Shown one piece after another: positions 8,145 through 16,225 of a DNA stretch of 64,000 nucleotides; within the stretch, counting starts at the first letter, position 1; each line of letters starts with the position of its first letter. Source of the stretch: Sulfuricaulis sp040901545. GTDB lineage: Bacteria > Pseudomonadota > Gammaproteobacteria > Acidiferrobacterales > Sulfurifustaceae. Below the pieces are notes generated by a model that was not told the origin of the DNA, did no database searches, and saw nothing but the letters and a program-made list of their open reading frames with translations. Made by a program: the position numbers and the translations under genes. The stretch is from positions 70,526 through 134,525 of the forward strand of contig NZ_JBBDYL010000031.1 of the NCBI RefSeq assembly GCF_040901545.1, in the 5' to 3' direction.

Positions 8145-10196
8145 GTGAAAATTGAAAATGTCATGGAAAACATGGATCAAGCCTCGTTCCTGAGTTCGAG
8201 GAAGTGGTTTTGGGGAATCGGAATCGCCGGAACATTCCTGGTACTGGCGATTATCTGGGCGTTGTGGGGCGGGTGGATAACTTTGCTCGCGGCTGCGGTT
8301 CTGGGTGCAGGGGGTTTGTGTTACTGGGGGTTGCGCTTTATGGCCGGGATGACCCGCCAGAGCGATGGACGGACGCAAGTCATTGGACGCATGGTTCCCG
8401 AACTGGTGACCACTTCTCAAACGCTGGCGGAATTAGCCGATCGAATAGCCGCCGGCTCGCAAGGACAGGCGTTAGGCACATCACAAGTCGCCGCGTCGAT
8501 GGAAGAACTGTCGGCCTCGATTGAGGAAGTAGCGACCCATACGCAACAGGTCTCAAACGAAGCAGAGCAAGCGTTCGAGACGGCGCACACGGGATCGGAG
8601 CGCGCGCGGGAAGCCGTCGCCGCGATCCAGCGCATGGCAAAGGCAGTTGATAAGGCAGCCGGGGCGGTCGAGAGCCTGGATAAGGTGCAATTGCAGATCG
8701 GTCAGGTTGTAGGTGTGATCGAAGAAGTCGCCAACGAGACAAATCTGCTGGCGCTGAATGCAACGATCGAAGCCGCGCGCGTGGGAAAATACGGCGCCGG
8801 TTTCGCGGTGGTGGCGGGTGAGGTGCGCAACCTGGCACAACGGACGGCCGCCGCCACGACGGAAATCAGCAAGATGATCGAACAATTGATGCAGCAAATC
8901 AACGACGCCGGCGGAGTGTTGAGAACAATCAGCGGTGATGTGGAAAGCGGTGTGCAGTTGGTGGAATATGCCGGTGAAAGTTTTACCCAAATTGAACAGC
9001 GAGTCAGTGAAGTTCGTGGGCGAATCGGGCAAATCGCCGAAGCGGCTGATCAGCAGGCGCATGCCACCATGGATGTGACCCAAGCCATGGAGCAAGTTGC
9101 GGCCGCGTCAACCACCTCTTCCTCTGAAGCGATGCGCGTGTCACAGGCCAGCCAGAGCATTTGGGTATTGGCCGATGAAATAAAATCCGGCTTTGCGGCG
9201 ACACACCAACATCGTGTGCGTCGGCGTGGACGCGGGACGATTTTGCCTTTGGTCACAATGCTTGAAACCACGCATCCGATTGCCCAGACGCTCATACGGA
9301 TAGCCGGAGAAATCGAGCAAGCCTCAAAAGGTCGTCTAAAGGGAGAAATAGTCGCCGGCAAACAAACCGGTCTTGGCGATCGGGACATCCTGCGGGGATT
9401 GCGCAGCGGCGAGTTCGCCCTGGGTATCGCCACCTCGGCCGTGCTCGCAAACTATGCGCCCGCGCTCAACGCGTTGGATCTGCCTTATGCCTTCCGTAAT
9501 GCGGATGAAGCCTTCCGGGTTCTGGATGGACCTCTGGGCACCAGTCTGCTCGATCCGTTGCGTCAGCTGGGCATGATTCCTTATGGTTATTTGCACTATG
9601 GAGCGCGACACTTTACCAATAACAAGCAGCCGATACATCGTCCCGAAGATTTGCGTGGACTGGTAATACGGGTGATGGAATCCAGCCTTTTCAAGGCGCT
9701 GTGCCATGCGCTGGGCGCCAAGCCGAAGGCAGTGCCTTATAACGAACTGGTCGAAGCCGTACGCACGGGAGCCGTCGAGGTACAAGAAAATCCCTTGCCG
9801 ACTATTTATCAGTTGGGCATTCACCGGTATCACCGCTACTTGACACTTGACGGACATACCCAGGGTGCCATGGCGATACTCGGATCAGAGCAGGTTATCA
9901 ATAACCTGTCTCCGGAAATGCGTGAAATTCTTGACAATACGATTCGTCAGTCCATTCCCTGGCAGCGAGAACTGGCGCAAAAGGCCGAAGCCGAGGCTTT
10001 GGCTGCTATGCAGGCCCATGGAGTAAAGGTTGTACAGTTGACTCAGGATGAGCGAGACGCATTTGTTGAGAAAATGCATCCGGTCTGGGAGCAATTCTGC
10101 GGGGTGATCGGCGATAGCGTCATGACACAAATCCAACGCCAGGCGGGGCATCGGATTAAGGGCGCGCACGCGCCTCGCCGGGTTTCACATCGTTGA
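8145..10196 (+). CDS. Methyl-accepting chemotaxis-type protein fused to a DctP (TRAP) solute-binding domain
   Basis: This 683-residue protein combines parts that are not normally joined in this order. Residues 1-20 are polar. Two closely spaced membrane helices follow (about 24-41 and 44-65) with almost no periplasmic loop. A complete MCP signalling helix bundle then runs to about 360, with the hairpin-tip signature VANETNLLALNATIEAARVG at about residues 194-213. A linker leads to a DctP-type TRAP solute-binding domain from about 372 to the end, including the conserved arginine (Arg509 in LVIRVMES) that normally binds the ligand carboxylate, and the EVQENPLPT segment. By topology the binding domain should be cytoplasmic. 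GGGGAG lies 8 bases before the GTG start. No che genes or TRAP permease genes adjoin it. The parts are clear; the function is unknown. Confidence 0.85.
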   Translation: MKIENVMENMDQASFLSSRKWFWGIGIAGTFLVLAIIWALWGGWITLLAAAVLGAGGLCYWGLRFMAGMTRQSDGRTQVIGRMVPELVTTSQTLAELADRIAAGSQGQALGTSQVAASMEELSASIEEVATHTQQVSNEAEQAFETAHTGSERAREAVAAIQRMAKAVDKAAGAVESLDKVQLQIGQVVGVIEEVANETNLLALNATIEAARVGKYGAGFAVVAGEVRNLAQRTAAATTEISKMIEQLMQQINDAGGVLRTISGDVESGVQLVEYAGESFTQIEQRVSEVRGRIGQIAEAADQQAHATMDVTQAMEQVAAASTTSSSEAMRVSQASQSIWVLADEIKSGFAATHQHRVRRRGRGTILPLVTMLETTHPIAQTLIRIAGEIEQASKGRLKGEIVAGKQTGLGDRDILRGLRSGEFALGIATSAVLANYAPALNALDLPYAFRNADEAFRVLDGPLGTSLLDPLRQLGMIPYGYLHYGARHFTNNKQPIHRPEDLRGLVIRVMESSLFKALCHALGAKPKAVPYNELVEAVRTGAVEVQENPLPTIYQLGIHRYHRYLTLDGHTQGAMAILGSEQVINNLSPEMREILDNTIRQSIPWQRELAQKAEAEALAAMQAHGVKVVQLTQDERDAFVEKMHPVWEQFCGVIGDSVMTQIQRQAGHRIKGAHAPRRVSHR

Positions 10197-10614
10197 AATT
10201 TGTTCGAATCGTTTGTTAACGACAATAAAGATTCCAGAGTCTCACCTGTCAGCGCGACTGTCGATTTTGAGGTCATTACAGGTCGTGACGCGTGGGCTTG
10301 GTTCCGGCTTGGGGATATTGTTTTTTTACTTCTAGGTTCTGATCAATCGATCCTCGCAGACTGGTATGAACCGGTGCGTCGACAGCAATCGTGGCGCCGG
10401 TACGAAAATCGTGCTTTGAGATGATGGGATATTCATGTACGATTGGCGTTAAATTCCCCGCTTCGAACTCTATCGCGCGCCAAGCCAGATGCGTATTATT
10501 CAAGTTATATGCGCAGAGTTTCGGTGCCAGGAACATTGTAGACCAGCTCCCTGTTCCCTCTCTCCGGAAAAATAACAGCGAAGCTTCATTCCCGGGCTGA
10601 ATTAATATAACAGC
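10197..10614. other. Intergenic region, nothing recognised
   Basis: These 418 bases separate the chemoreceptor fusion from the FAA-hydrolase-family gene. Short open frames on both strands lack protein-like composition and ribosome sites. No clear terminator, repeat or sigma-54 promoter was found. The promoter of the downstream gene must lie here. Confidence 0.4.
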
Positions 10615-11505
10615 ATGCATCTTGTTACTTTCCAGAGTGCTGGCCGGAGTCGTATCGGGATACTCGATCCTTCATCCGCTGAAATTACCGATTTTTCCCA
10701 AGCCGCGCCGGACTTGCCGGATACGATGCAGTCGTTCATTGCCCTGGGAAACGCGGGACTGACCGAGGCCAGGCTTGCCATCAAGCGCGGGACAGGACGC
10801 GTCCCGGTCTCGGCAGTACGTCTGCTCGCACCGATGCCGAATCCGCGCCGAAATATCTTATGTGTTGGCAAGAATTACCGCGAGCATGCCAGGGAACTGC
10901 AATCGAGCAATGTGCTGAACGACAATTCCGGGGAGATTATTCCCGAAGTCCCGATTTTTTTCACCAAGGCAACCTCATCCGTGATCGGACCGAACGAACC
11001 GATTCCGGGATGGCTCGATCCGGAATCCTCCACCGATTACGAGGGCGAGCTCGGCGTGATTATCGGTTCCGGGGGGCGCGGCATTACCCGCGCCGAAGCC
11101 ATGCGGCATGTTTACGGTTACACGATTATCAACGACATAACATCGCGCGGGTTGCAGCGTCGCCATGCGCAGTGGTTTCTCGGGAAAAGTCTCGACGGTT
11201 ACTGCCCCATGGGTCCGGCTCTCGTTACCGTCGATGAAGTGCCGGATATCGGTTCATCGCGCTTGCAGACCCACGTGAACGGTGAATTGCGACAGCAGGC
11301 GCTTATTTCTGAATTGATCTTTGATATTCCAACTTTGATCGAGGTTTTGTCGCGCACGATGACGCTCGAGACGGGCGACATTATCGCCACGGGAACGCCG
11401 GCCGGAGTGGGTGCCGGGTTCAAGCAGCCAAAATATTTAAAAAAAGGCGATGTGGTCGTCGTTACCGTTGATCGTATCGGCAGGCTGGAGAACGCAGTGG
11501 CCTAG
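10615..11505 (+). CDS. Fumarylacetoacetate hydrolase family protein
   Basis: This 296-residue member of the FAH superfamily hydrolyses or decarboxylates acylpyruvates and related oxo-acids, with a divalent metal. The core reads NILCVGKNYREHARE, then the metal-binding TDYEGELGVIIG and GYTIINDITSRGLQ, and the closing GDIIATGTPAGVG. These match the 2-hydroxyhepta-2,4-diene-1,7-dioate isomerase / YcgM group. The start MHLVTFQ is the only reasonable one, although no strong ribosome site is visible. It appears to be a single-gene unit convergent with moeA. The natural substrate cannot be told from sequence. Confidence 0.88.
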   Translation: MHLVTFQSAGRSRIGILDPSSAEITDFSQAAPDLPDTMQSFIALGNAGLTEARLAIKRGTGRVPVSAVRLLAPMPNPRRNILCVGKNYREHARELQSSNVLNDNSGEIIPEVPIFFTKATSSVIGPNEPIPGWLDPESSTDYEGELGVIIGSGGRGITRAEAMRHVYGYTIINDITSRGLQRRHAQWFLGKSLDGYCPMGPALVTVDEVPDIGSSRLQTHVNGELRQQALISELIFDIPTLIEVLSRTMTLETGDIIATGTPAGVGAGFKQPKYLKKGDVVVVTVDRIGRLENAVA

Positions 11506-11695
11506 AAGAATGAAAAAACGCATTGTTCCATGTTTCAAGAATTACAACTCAAGTAGACGCGGCATTAACTCCACCAGGTTGCACGGTTGCCTCCGGTAAT
11601 CCAGCTGCCAGCGTGCGGGAGTGAAGCGTGGAGGTGAGGTCATGGTTCCTCTCTGTTCGCGTCTAGGATTGTCAATCCTGAAAACTCCGTGAACT

Positions 11696-12970
11696 TCAAA
11701 GCATGCCGTAAAAAGGCTGCACGTCCACAATTGTTCCCGGTTCAACGGCATTGCTATCCTGTGGAAGGATCACAAAACAGTTGGCCTCGCTCATGGAGCG
11801 TAAAATGCCCGAACCTTGTTTCCCGGTGGCCCGGACAATCAAATCTCCACTGACGTCGCGTTCCAGCACGGCACGCTGGAATTCCGTTCGCCCCGGCCTT
11901 TTCTGAAATCTCGATATACATCGAACCTTGTAGGTCATCATCCCGGCATGTGTGCCGGTTTGGCCCATCATTCGGCGCAGCGCCGGTTCGACAAATTGGT
12001 AAAAAGTCACCATGACTGAAACCGGATTACCCGGAAGACCGAAGAATGTCGCTCCCCGCACTCGTCCGAAAGCGAGTGGACGACCCGGCTTCATGGCGAT
12101 TTGCCAGAAACCGATTTCACCGAGTGCCTCGAGCGTTTCTTTTACGTAATCGGCTTCCCCTACGGAAACACCGCCGGAAGTGATGACGACGTCGGCATTC
12201 TCCGATGCCTCGATAAACGCCTTTTTGATGGCGTCGCGATCGTCGCGGATGACACCCATGTCCTGTATGTCTACGGCCAGGCGCGTGAGCATCCCGTAGA
12301 GTGTGTAGCGATTGCTGTCGTAAATCTGTCCTTCAGTGATGGGTTGACCGATAGAGCGCAATTCATCGCCGGTCGAAAAAAAGGCAACGCGAATCCGCCG
12401 TCTGACCGATACTTCCCCGAGTCCGATCGAAGCCAGCAAGCCCAGTTCGGGGGGCATAATCTGTTTCCCGCTGGTAAGCGCCACTTGGCCTGTTGCCAGA
12501 TCTTCGCCGGCGGCACGAATGTTTTCTCCCTCTTTTAAGGCAGTTCCGATCCGGATCATGTTATTTTCGATTCGCACATTTTCTTGCATCACGACCGTGT
12601 CGGCACCCGCCGGGACCGCCGCGCCTGTCATGATGCGTATGCATTCACCGGCGTGAACATGGCCATCGAACGGCCTTCCGGCCCAAGCCGTTCCGATTAC
12701 GCGCAACGCAGCCGTTCCGGCAGCGGCCAGATCAGCATGAACGAAGGCGTATCCGTCCACGGCGGAATTGGTGTGTGATGGAACGTTGATGGGAGAGCGG
12801 ATATCTTCGTCCAGGATACGCCCCAGCGCGCTGCGCAGAGCGATTTTCTCGGCGCCGGAAACAGGGTTTACACCGGACTCGATGCGTTTTCGTGCTTCAT
12901 CCACGCTCAGGGCGGAAGCAGCTTGTTTGTCGCCGCAAGCAGGGAGGGAAGAAGTTTTGCCATCGCTCAT
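11696..12970 (-). CDS. moeA: Molybdopterin molybdenumtransferase MoeA
   Basis: MoeA inserts molybdate into adenylylated molybdopterin. The 424-residue protein shows the family landmarks in order: SVDEARKRI, NSAVDGYA, IRIMTGAAVPAGADTVVMQE, STGDEL, the MoCF-domain SGGVSVGEADYVKETL, MKPGRPLAFG and FGLPGNPVSVMVTF. A C-terminal domain IV follows. I give the ATG at 12970; an in-frame ATG at 13015 has a better ribosome site (AGGA, 9 bases) but would overlap mobB by about 30 bases, so either start is possible. It is the last gene of mobA-mobB-moeA and should share the candidate sigma-54 promoter at 14502-14517. Confidence 0.93.
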   Translation of the reverse strand: MSDGKTSSLPACGDKQAASALSVDEARKRIESGVNPVSGAEKIALRSALGRILDEDIRSPINVPSHTNSAVDGYAFVHADLAAAGTAALRVIGTAWAGRPFDGHVHAGECIRIMTGAAVPAGADTVVMQENVRIENNMIRIGTALKEGENIRAAGEDLATGQVALTSGKQIMPPELGLLASIGLGEVSVRRRIRVAFFSTGDELRSIGQPITEGQIYDSNRYTLYGMLTRLAVDIQDMGVIRDDRDAIKKAFIEASENADVVITSGGVSVGEADYVKETLEALGEIGFWQIAMKPGRPLAFGRVRGATFFGLPGNPVSVMVTFYQFVEPALRRMMGQTGTHAGMMTYKVRCISRFQKRPGRTEFQRAVLERDVSGDLIVRATGKQGSGILRSMSEANCFVILPQDSNAVEPGTIVDVQPFYGML

Positions 12971-12983
12971 GATTTTGTCTGTA

Positions 12984-13553
12984 CTATAAGTTGCGTTTCG
13001 GGTTGTTCGATGCATGAACCGGCTTTCCTGCCGATTTATCCAGAAATCCCACGATAAATTCGGATATTTCCTCCGGTCGATTGAGATCAAGTCTCGGCAG
13101 ACTTGTTTTTACCGCCAATGGAGCATCAGAGGCAATGGCGATAATCGAGCTGTCATCGGGATAAAGCAACGGGTGCCCCAGGCTCGGACGATGGAGTTCG
13201 ATCTTCGGAAATTGCTCGGCTTTGAATCCTTCCACCAGAATGAAGTCCAAAGATGACTGGTCGAGGTGATGCAGCAGTTCTTCCAGACACGGTTCCTGAG
13301 CAGGTTCCGTTTCGACGACCAGCGCCCATCGATGTCGCGACCCCACCAGAGTCTGGATGGCGCCGGCCTTGCGTAACTCATAGCTGTCTTTCCCCGGTAC
13401 ATCGATATCGAAGCTGTGATGCGCGTGTTTTACCACGCCGACACGATATCCGCTGCGGCGGAGCGCGGTCACCAGTTTTACCAATAGCGTTGTCTTGCCC
13501 ACGCCGCTGAAGGCGGCAAAACCCACTATAGGAATGGCAGTGTTTTTCAGCAT
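12984..13553 (-). CDS. mobB: Molybdopterin-guanine dinucleotide biosynthesis protein MobB
   Basis: This 189-residue P-loop GTPase assists MobA in making the guanine dinucleotide form of the cofactor. The Walker A motif is FSGVGKTTLLVKLV near residues 15-28, followed by GYRVGVVKHAHHSFDID, which is typical of MobB, and DFILVEGFK. Its ATG directly abuts the mobA stop codon, so translation is coupled. The bis-MGD cofactor it supports is the form used by the formate dehydrogenase further along the window. Confidence 0.92.
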   Translation of the reverse strand: MLKNTAIPIVGFAAFSGVGKTTLLVKLVTALRRSGYRVGVVKHAHHSFDIDVPGKDSYELRKAGAIQTLVGSRHRWALVVETEPAQEPCLEELLHHLDQSSLDFILVEGFKAEQFPKIELHRPSLGHPLLYPDDSSIIAIASDAPLAVKTSLPRLDLNRPEEISEFIVGFLDKSAGKPVHASNNPKRNL

Positions 13554-14186
13554 TTATTGGTTTCGCTCCGCGACCAGTTTGTTTTCCAGATCGGCACGTT
13601 CTTCCGGACTGTTTACATTGAGAAACGAATTGGGTGTGTCATCAAAATAGGCGATGGCCAACCGGTGCCGGGCGTACCAGCGGTCAATCTTCCGCTCACC
13701 GGCGTTTAAAAACTCAAGTAAGTCAGGCAACAGAACGCATCGGATCAATGCAAACACGGGGTGCGTCCGGTCCCCGTCATGGACGCTGCTGATATCCGCG
13801 TTCTCGCGCTCCATGGCCTCATGCAGGCGTCTGACCAGGCCATCGCTGATGAGCGGTGAGTCGCATGGCACGGTGACGATATATTTAGTCCGGGCCGCCT
13901 GCATTCCGCTCGCCATACCGGCGAGGGGACCTTGAAATCCATCCATTATGTCCGGTATTACCCGAAAACCGAAGGCTCGATACTGCTCAAGATTTCGGTT
14001 TGCGTTAATAAAAATATTATCGACTTCACGCCGTAGGGCATTGATGACATGTTCGACCATGGGTTTGCCATTCAAAATTACCAGCCCTTTATCGATTCCC
14101 CCCATCCGCTGGGCACGTCCGCCGGCGAGAATGACCGCGGTAATTTCCCGCCTGAAAGTTGAAGGTGAAGGCATGGAGGGATTCAT
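13554..14186 (-). CDS. mobA: Molybdenum cofactor guanylyltransferase MobA
   Basis: MobA joins GMP from GTP to molybdopterin. The 210-residue protein begins the nucleotidyltransferase fold with AVILAGGRAQRMGGIDKGL (GTP-binding LAGGxxxRMGGxDKGL), followed by GPLAGMASGMQ and the metal-binding VPCDSPLIS. HPVFALI and FLNVNSPEE are further MobA signatures. It is the first recognisable gene of the minus-strand operon, with mobB following without a gap. The region in front of it holds a near-perfect -24/-12 promoter. Confidence 0.93.
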   Translation of the reverse strand: MNPSMPSPSTFRREITAVILAGGRAQRMGGIDKGLVILNGKPMVEHVINALRREVDNIFINANRNLEQYRAFGFRVIPDIMDGFQGPLAGMASGMQAARTKYIVTVPCDSPLISDGLVRRLHEAMERENADISSVHDGDRTHPVFALIRCVLLPDLLEFLNAGERKIDRWYARHRLAIAYFDDTPNSFLNVNSPEERADLENKLVAERNQ

Positions 14187-14232
14187 GATTCCACTCGTAC
14201 CCCCCGGTTGACTGCTGCAGGAAATCCTTGAT

Positions 14233-14424
14233 TCATGTCGGAAAGATCATCCACCAGATGTATTTTCTGTCATGCAATCGCAGAAGACCATCCCCGATTG
14301 CGGCGGCCTGCTGTAATTCACGGCAGGTAATGACGACGCCACTTTTTTCCGTAATGAATCGTTGAATCAGATAAATGGGTGCGTTCTCGCGATTCAAGAT
14401 CCATGCTGGATAGCGGATCGCCAT
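14233..14424 (-). CDS. Possible small protein in the mob leader, unrecognised
   Basis: A 63-codon frame lies between the candidate sigma-54 promoter (start near 14491) and mobA, 46 bases before it. The predicted sequence begins MAIRYPAWILNRENAPIYLIQ and ends RKYIWWMIFPT. Composition is protein-like and mildly hydrophobic, but no Shine-Dalgarno site precedes the ATG and I recognise no family. It could be a real small gene or simply a long 5' leader. Confidence 0.25.
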   Translation of the reverse strand: MAIRYPAWILNRENAPIYLIQRFITEKSGVVITCRELQQAAAIGDGLLRLHDRKYIWWMIFPT

Positions 14425-14501
14425 GCAGCAGGAAGCGCCATAATGCAGACGTGAATTGTAAGAGAATCTCCTTTACGATGTGCTTTTTTAGCTCCAGTTA
14501 G

Positions 14502-14517
14502 TGCAATTCCGGTGCCA
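14502..14517 (-). promoter_or_regulatory. Sigma-54 (-24/-12) promoter for mobA-mobB-moeA
   Basis: Read on the minus strand this is TGGCACCGGAATTGCA, which matches TGGCACG-N4-TTGCA at all but one consensus base, with exact GG-N10-GC spacing. The predicted start is near 14491, about 305 bases before the mobA ATG and 67 before the small open frame at 14424. It is the closest match to the sigma-54 consensus that I found in the window. Confidence 0.75.
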
Positions 14518-14581
14518 TTTCTTTTTATGATCATTTTCATGCATATTACATGGGGCCTTTTTACTTCATGAAACACAACAG

Positions 14582-14638
14582 TTTGACAACCGCGTCAAAT
14601 TGGCGCACCTTAATCCTGCGTTGCGTCAGATTGTCGCA
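14582..14638. promoter_or_regulatory. Paired palindromes upstream of the mob sigma-54 promoter (candidate activator sites)
   Basis: Two inverted repeats lie here: TTTGAC-N6-GTCAAA (14582-14599) and TGCGTCAGATTGTCGCA (14622-14638). On the minus strand the second reads TGCGACAATCTGACGCA, which agrees at 12 of 17 positions with TGGGACAAATTGATCCA in the moaA/fdh intergenic region. Their centres lie about 99 and 139 bp upstream of the predicted mob start, in the usual range for activators of sigma-54. They also lie 110-170 bp before the response-regulator gene on the other strand, so autoregulation is possible. Confidence 0.5.
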
Positions 14639-14747
14639 TTGATTTTGTGATTCTGTTGATTTTCATGAGTTATTTTCCGATGGTTGGTGTGCCCACAGTT
14701 CGTAAGTGAACCGCTTGTGTCACAAAGTTTATTGAGGCGTAAAGATT

Positions 14748-16184
14748 ATGTCCATCAGCACGGTTCAACAAGCGTCATCCCTGCCGTCCGAGAAATACTC
14801 CCGGACTGAACTGCCTTCGAAACGGAGCGGTTCGATCCTGGTGGTTGATGACGAGGCAGGGATCAGAAATTTCCTTCATCGCGCCCTCATCAAAGAATAC
14901 GGCCTGGTCGAAGTCGCTGAGTCGGTGGAGACGGCGGAAGAGCTTCGTCAGCGGTGCCATTTTGATCTGTTAATCGTGGATATCCGGCTTTCCGATCGCT
15001 CGGGTCTGGAATGGGTGGAAGAACTGCGTCGCCGCGGAAATACCGTCGACGTCATTTTCATAACCGCCTATGCCGATCTCACCACGACAATCAGCGCACT
15101 GCGTTCGGGGGCAACTGATTTTATTCTCAAACCTTTCCGTCTTGAACAAATACTGGCTTCAGTCGAGCGCAGTTTCGAGCGGCGCATGCTGGCTCGGGAA
15201 AATCTTACACTGCGCCGGCAAGTAAATGACATTTCCGAGCGGCTTTATGGGAATTCGGGAATACTGGGCCGGAGTTCGGCGATGAAAACCGTCAGCGACA
15301 TGATCAAGCGAGTGGCCTCGACGCCAAGTTCGGTTTTGATCGAAGGAGAAACCGGCACCGGCAAGGAACTGGCGGCGAGCGCCATTCATCGTCTTAGCGG
15401 ACGCGAAGGGGCATTCGTGCCGGTTAATTGCGTGGCCATTTCGCCCGATTTGTTTGAAAGTGAACTGTTCGGCCACACCAAAGGCGCGTTTACCGGCGCT
15501 CATCAATCGCGTGACGGGCTGTTCAGCTTTGCCAACGGTGGCACGTTGTTTCTCGATGAAATTTCGGAAATGCCATCGCCGTTGCAGGCTAAAATACTGC
15601 GCGTCCTTGAAAACCACCGGGTCCGTCCGGTGGGATCCAACCGGGAGATAAACGTGGATGTTCGGCTTATCGCGGCCAGCAACCGCTGTCTTGAAGATGC
15701 GGTGATAGCGGGTACCTTCCGCGAAGATCTTTATTATCGTCTTAACGTGGTGACGATAAAATGCCCGCCGCTGAGAGATCATGTTGAAGATATACCGGAA
15801 ATGGTCGGTATCTTTACACAATCCCTCGCCCTGGAATTGGGTGTCAAACCGTTTTCCTTCAGCCAGGATGATATGGCGCGCTTGCAATCCTACCGTTGGC
15901 CGGGCAACGTCCGTGAATTGAAAAACCTGGTGGAGCGCGCGTTGCTGCTCGGTAGTTTTCCCTGGGAGGCCATATCCGGTAATTCCGGCCAGGCGGAATC
16001 CGCGACCCCAAACCAAACTACGCTTGAGTTTTCCGCTGATTTGACACTGGAACAGGTTGAAAAACAGCACATGCTGCAGGTCCTTAGTGCGGCCGATGGA
16101 AATAAATCGGAAGCCGCGCGACGTCTGGGGATCTCGCGAAAAACCATGGAACGCAAGCTGCGCTCCTGGCCCGAATTATCCTGA
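14748..16184 (+). CDS. Sigma-54-dependent response regulator (NtrC family)
   Basis: This 478-residue two-component activator has three domains. The receiver (about residues 28-145) contains the phospho-acceptor Asp78 in LLIVDIRLSD and a KPF motif. The AAA+ central domain (about 170-400) has Walker A GETGTGKELAA, the sigma-54-contacting loop GAFTGA and Walker B GGTLFLDEI. A Fis-type helix-turn-helix lies at the C-terminus (SEAARRLGISRKTMERKL). The adjacent sensor kinase is its likely partner. It is divergent from the mob operon and shares with it a region holding palindromes and a sigma-54 promoter, so I infer that it controls molybdenum-cofactor and possibly formate dehydrogenase genes. Direct proof is absent. 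Confidence 0.92.
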   Translation: MSISTVQQASSLPSEKYSRTELPSKRSGSILVVDDEAGIRNFLHRALIKEYGLVEVAESVETAEELRQRCHFDLLIVDIRLSDRSGLEWVEELRRRGNTVDVIFITAYADLTTTISALRSGATDFILKPFRLEQILASVERSFERRMLARENLTLRRQVNDISERLYGNSGILGRSSAMKTVSDMIKRVASTPSSVLIEGETGTGKELAASAIHRLSGREGAFVPVNCVAISPDLFESELFGHTKGAFTGAHQSRDGLFSFANGGTLFLDEISEMPSPLQAKILRVLENHRVRPVGSNREINVDVRLIAASNRCLEDAVIAGTFREDLYYRLNVVTIKCPPLRDHVEDIPEMVGIFTQSLALELGVKPFSFSQDDMARLQSYRWPGNVRELKNLVERALLLGSFPWEAISGNSGQAESATPNQTTLEFSADLTLEQVEKQHMLQVLSAADGNKSEAARRLGISRKTMERKLRSWPELS

Positions 16185-16225
16185 TATTCACCGGTTGTCT
16201 TTCCGCGGGTTAACGGTAGCGAGTC

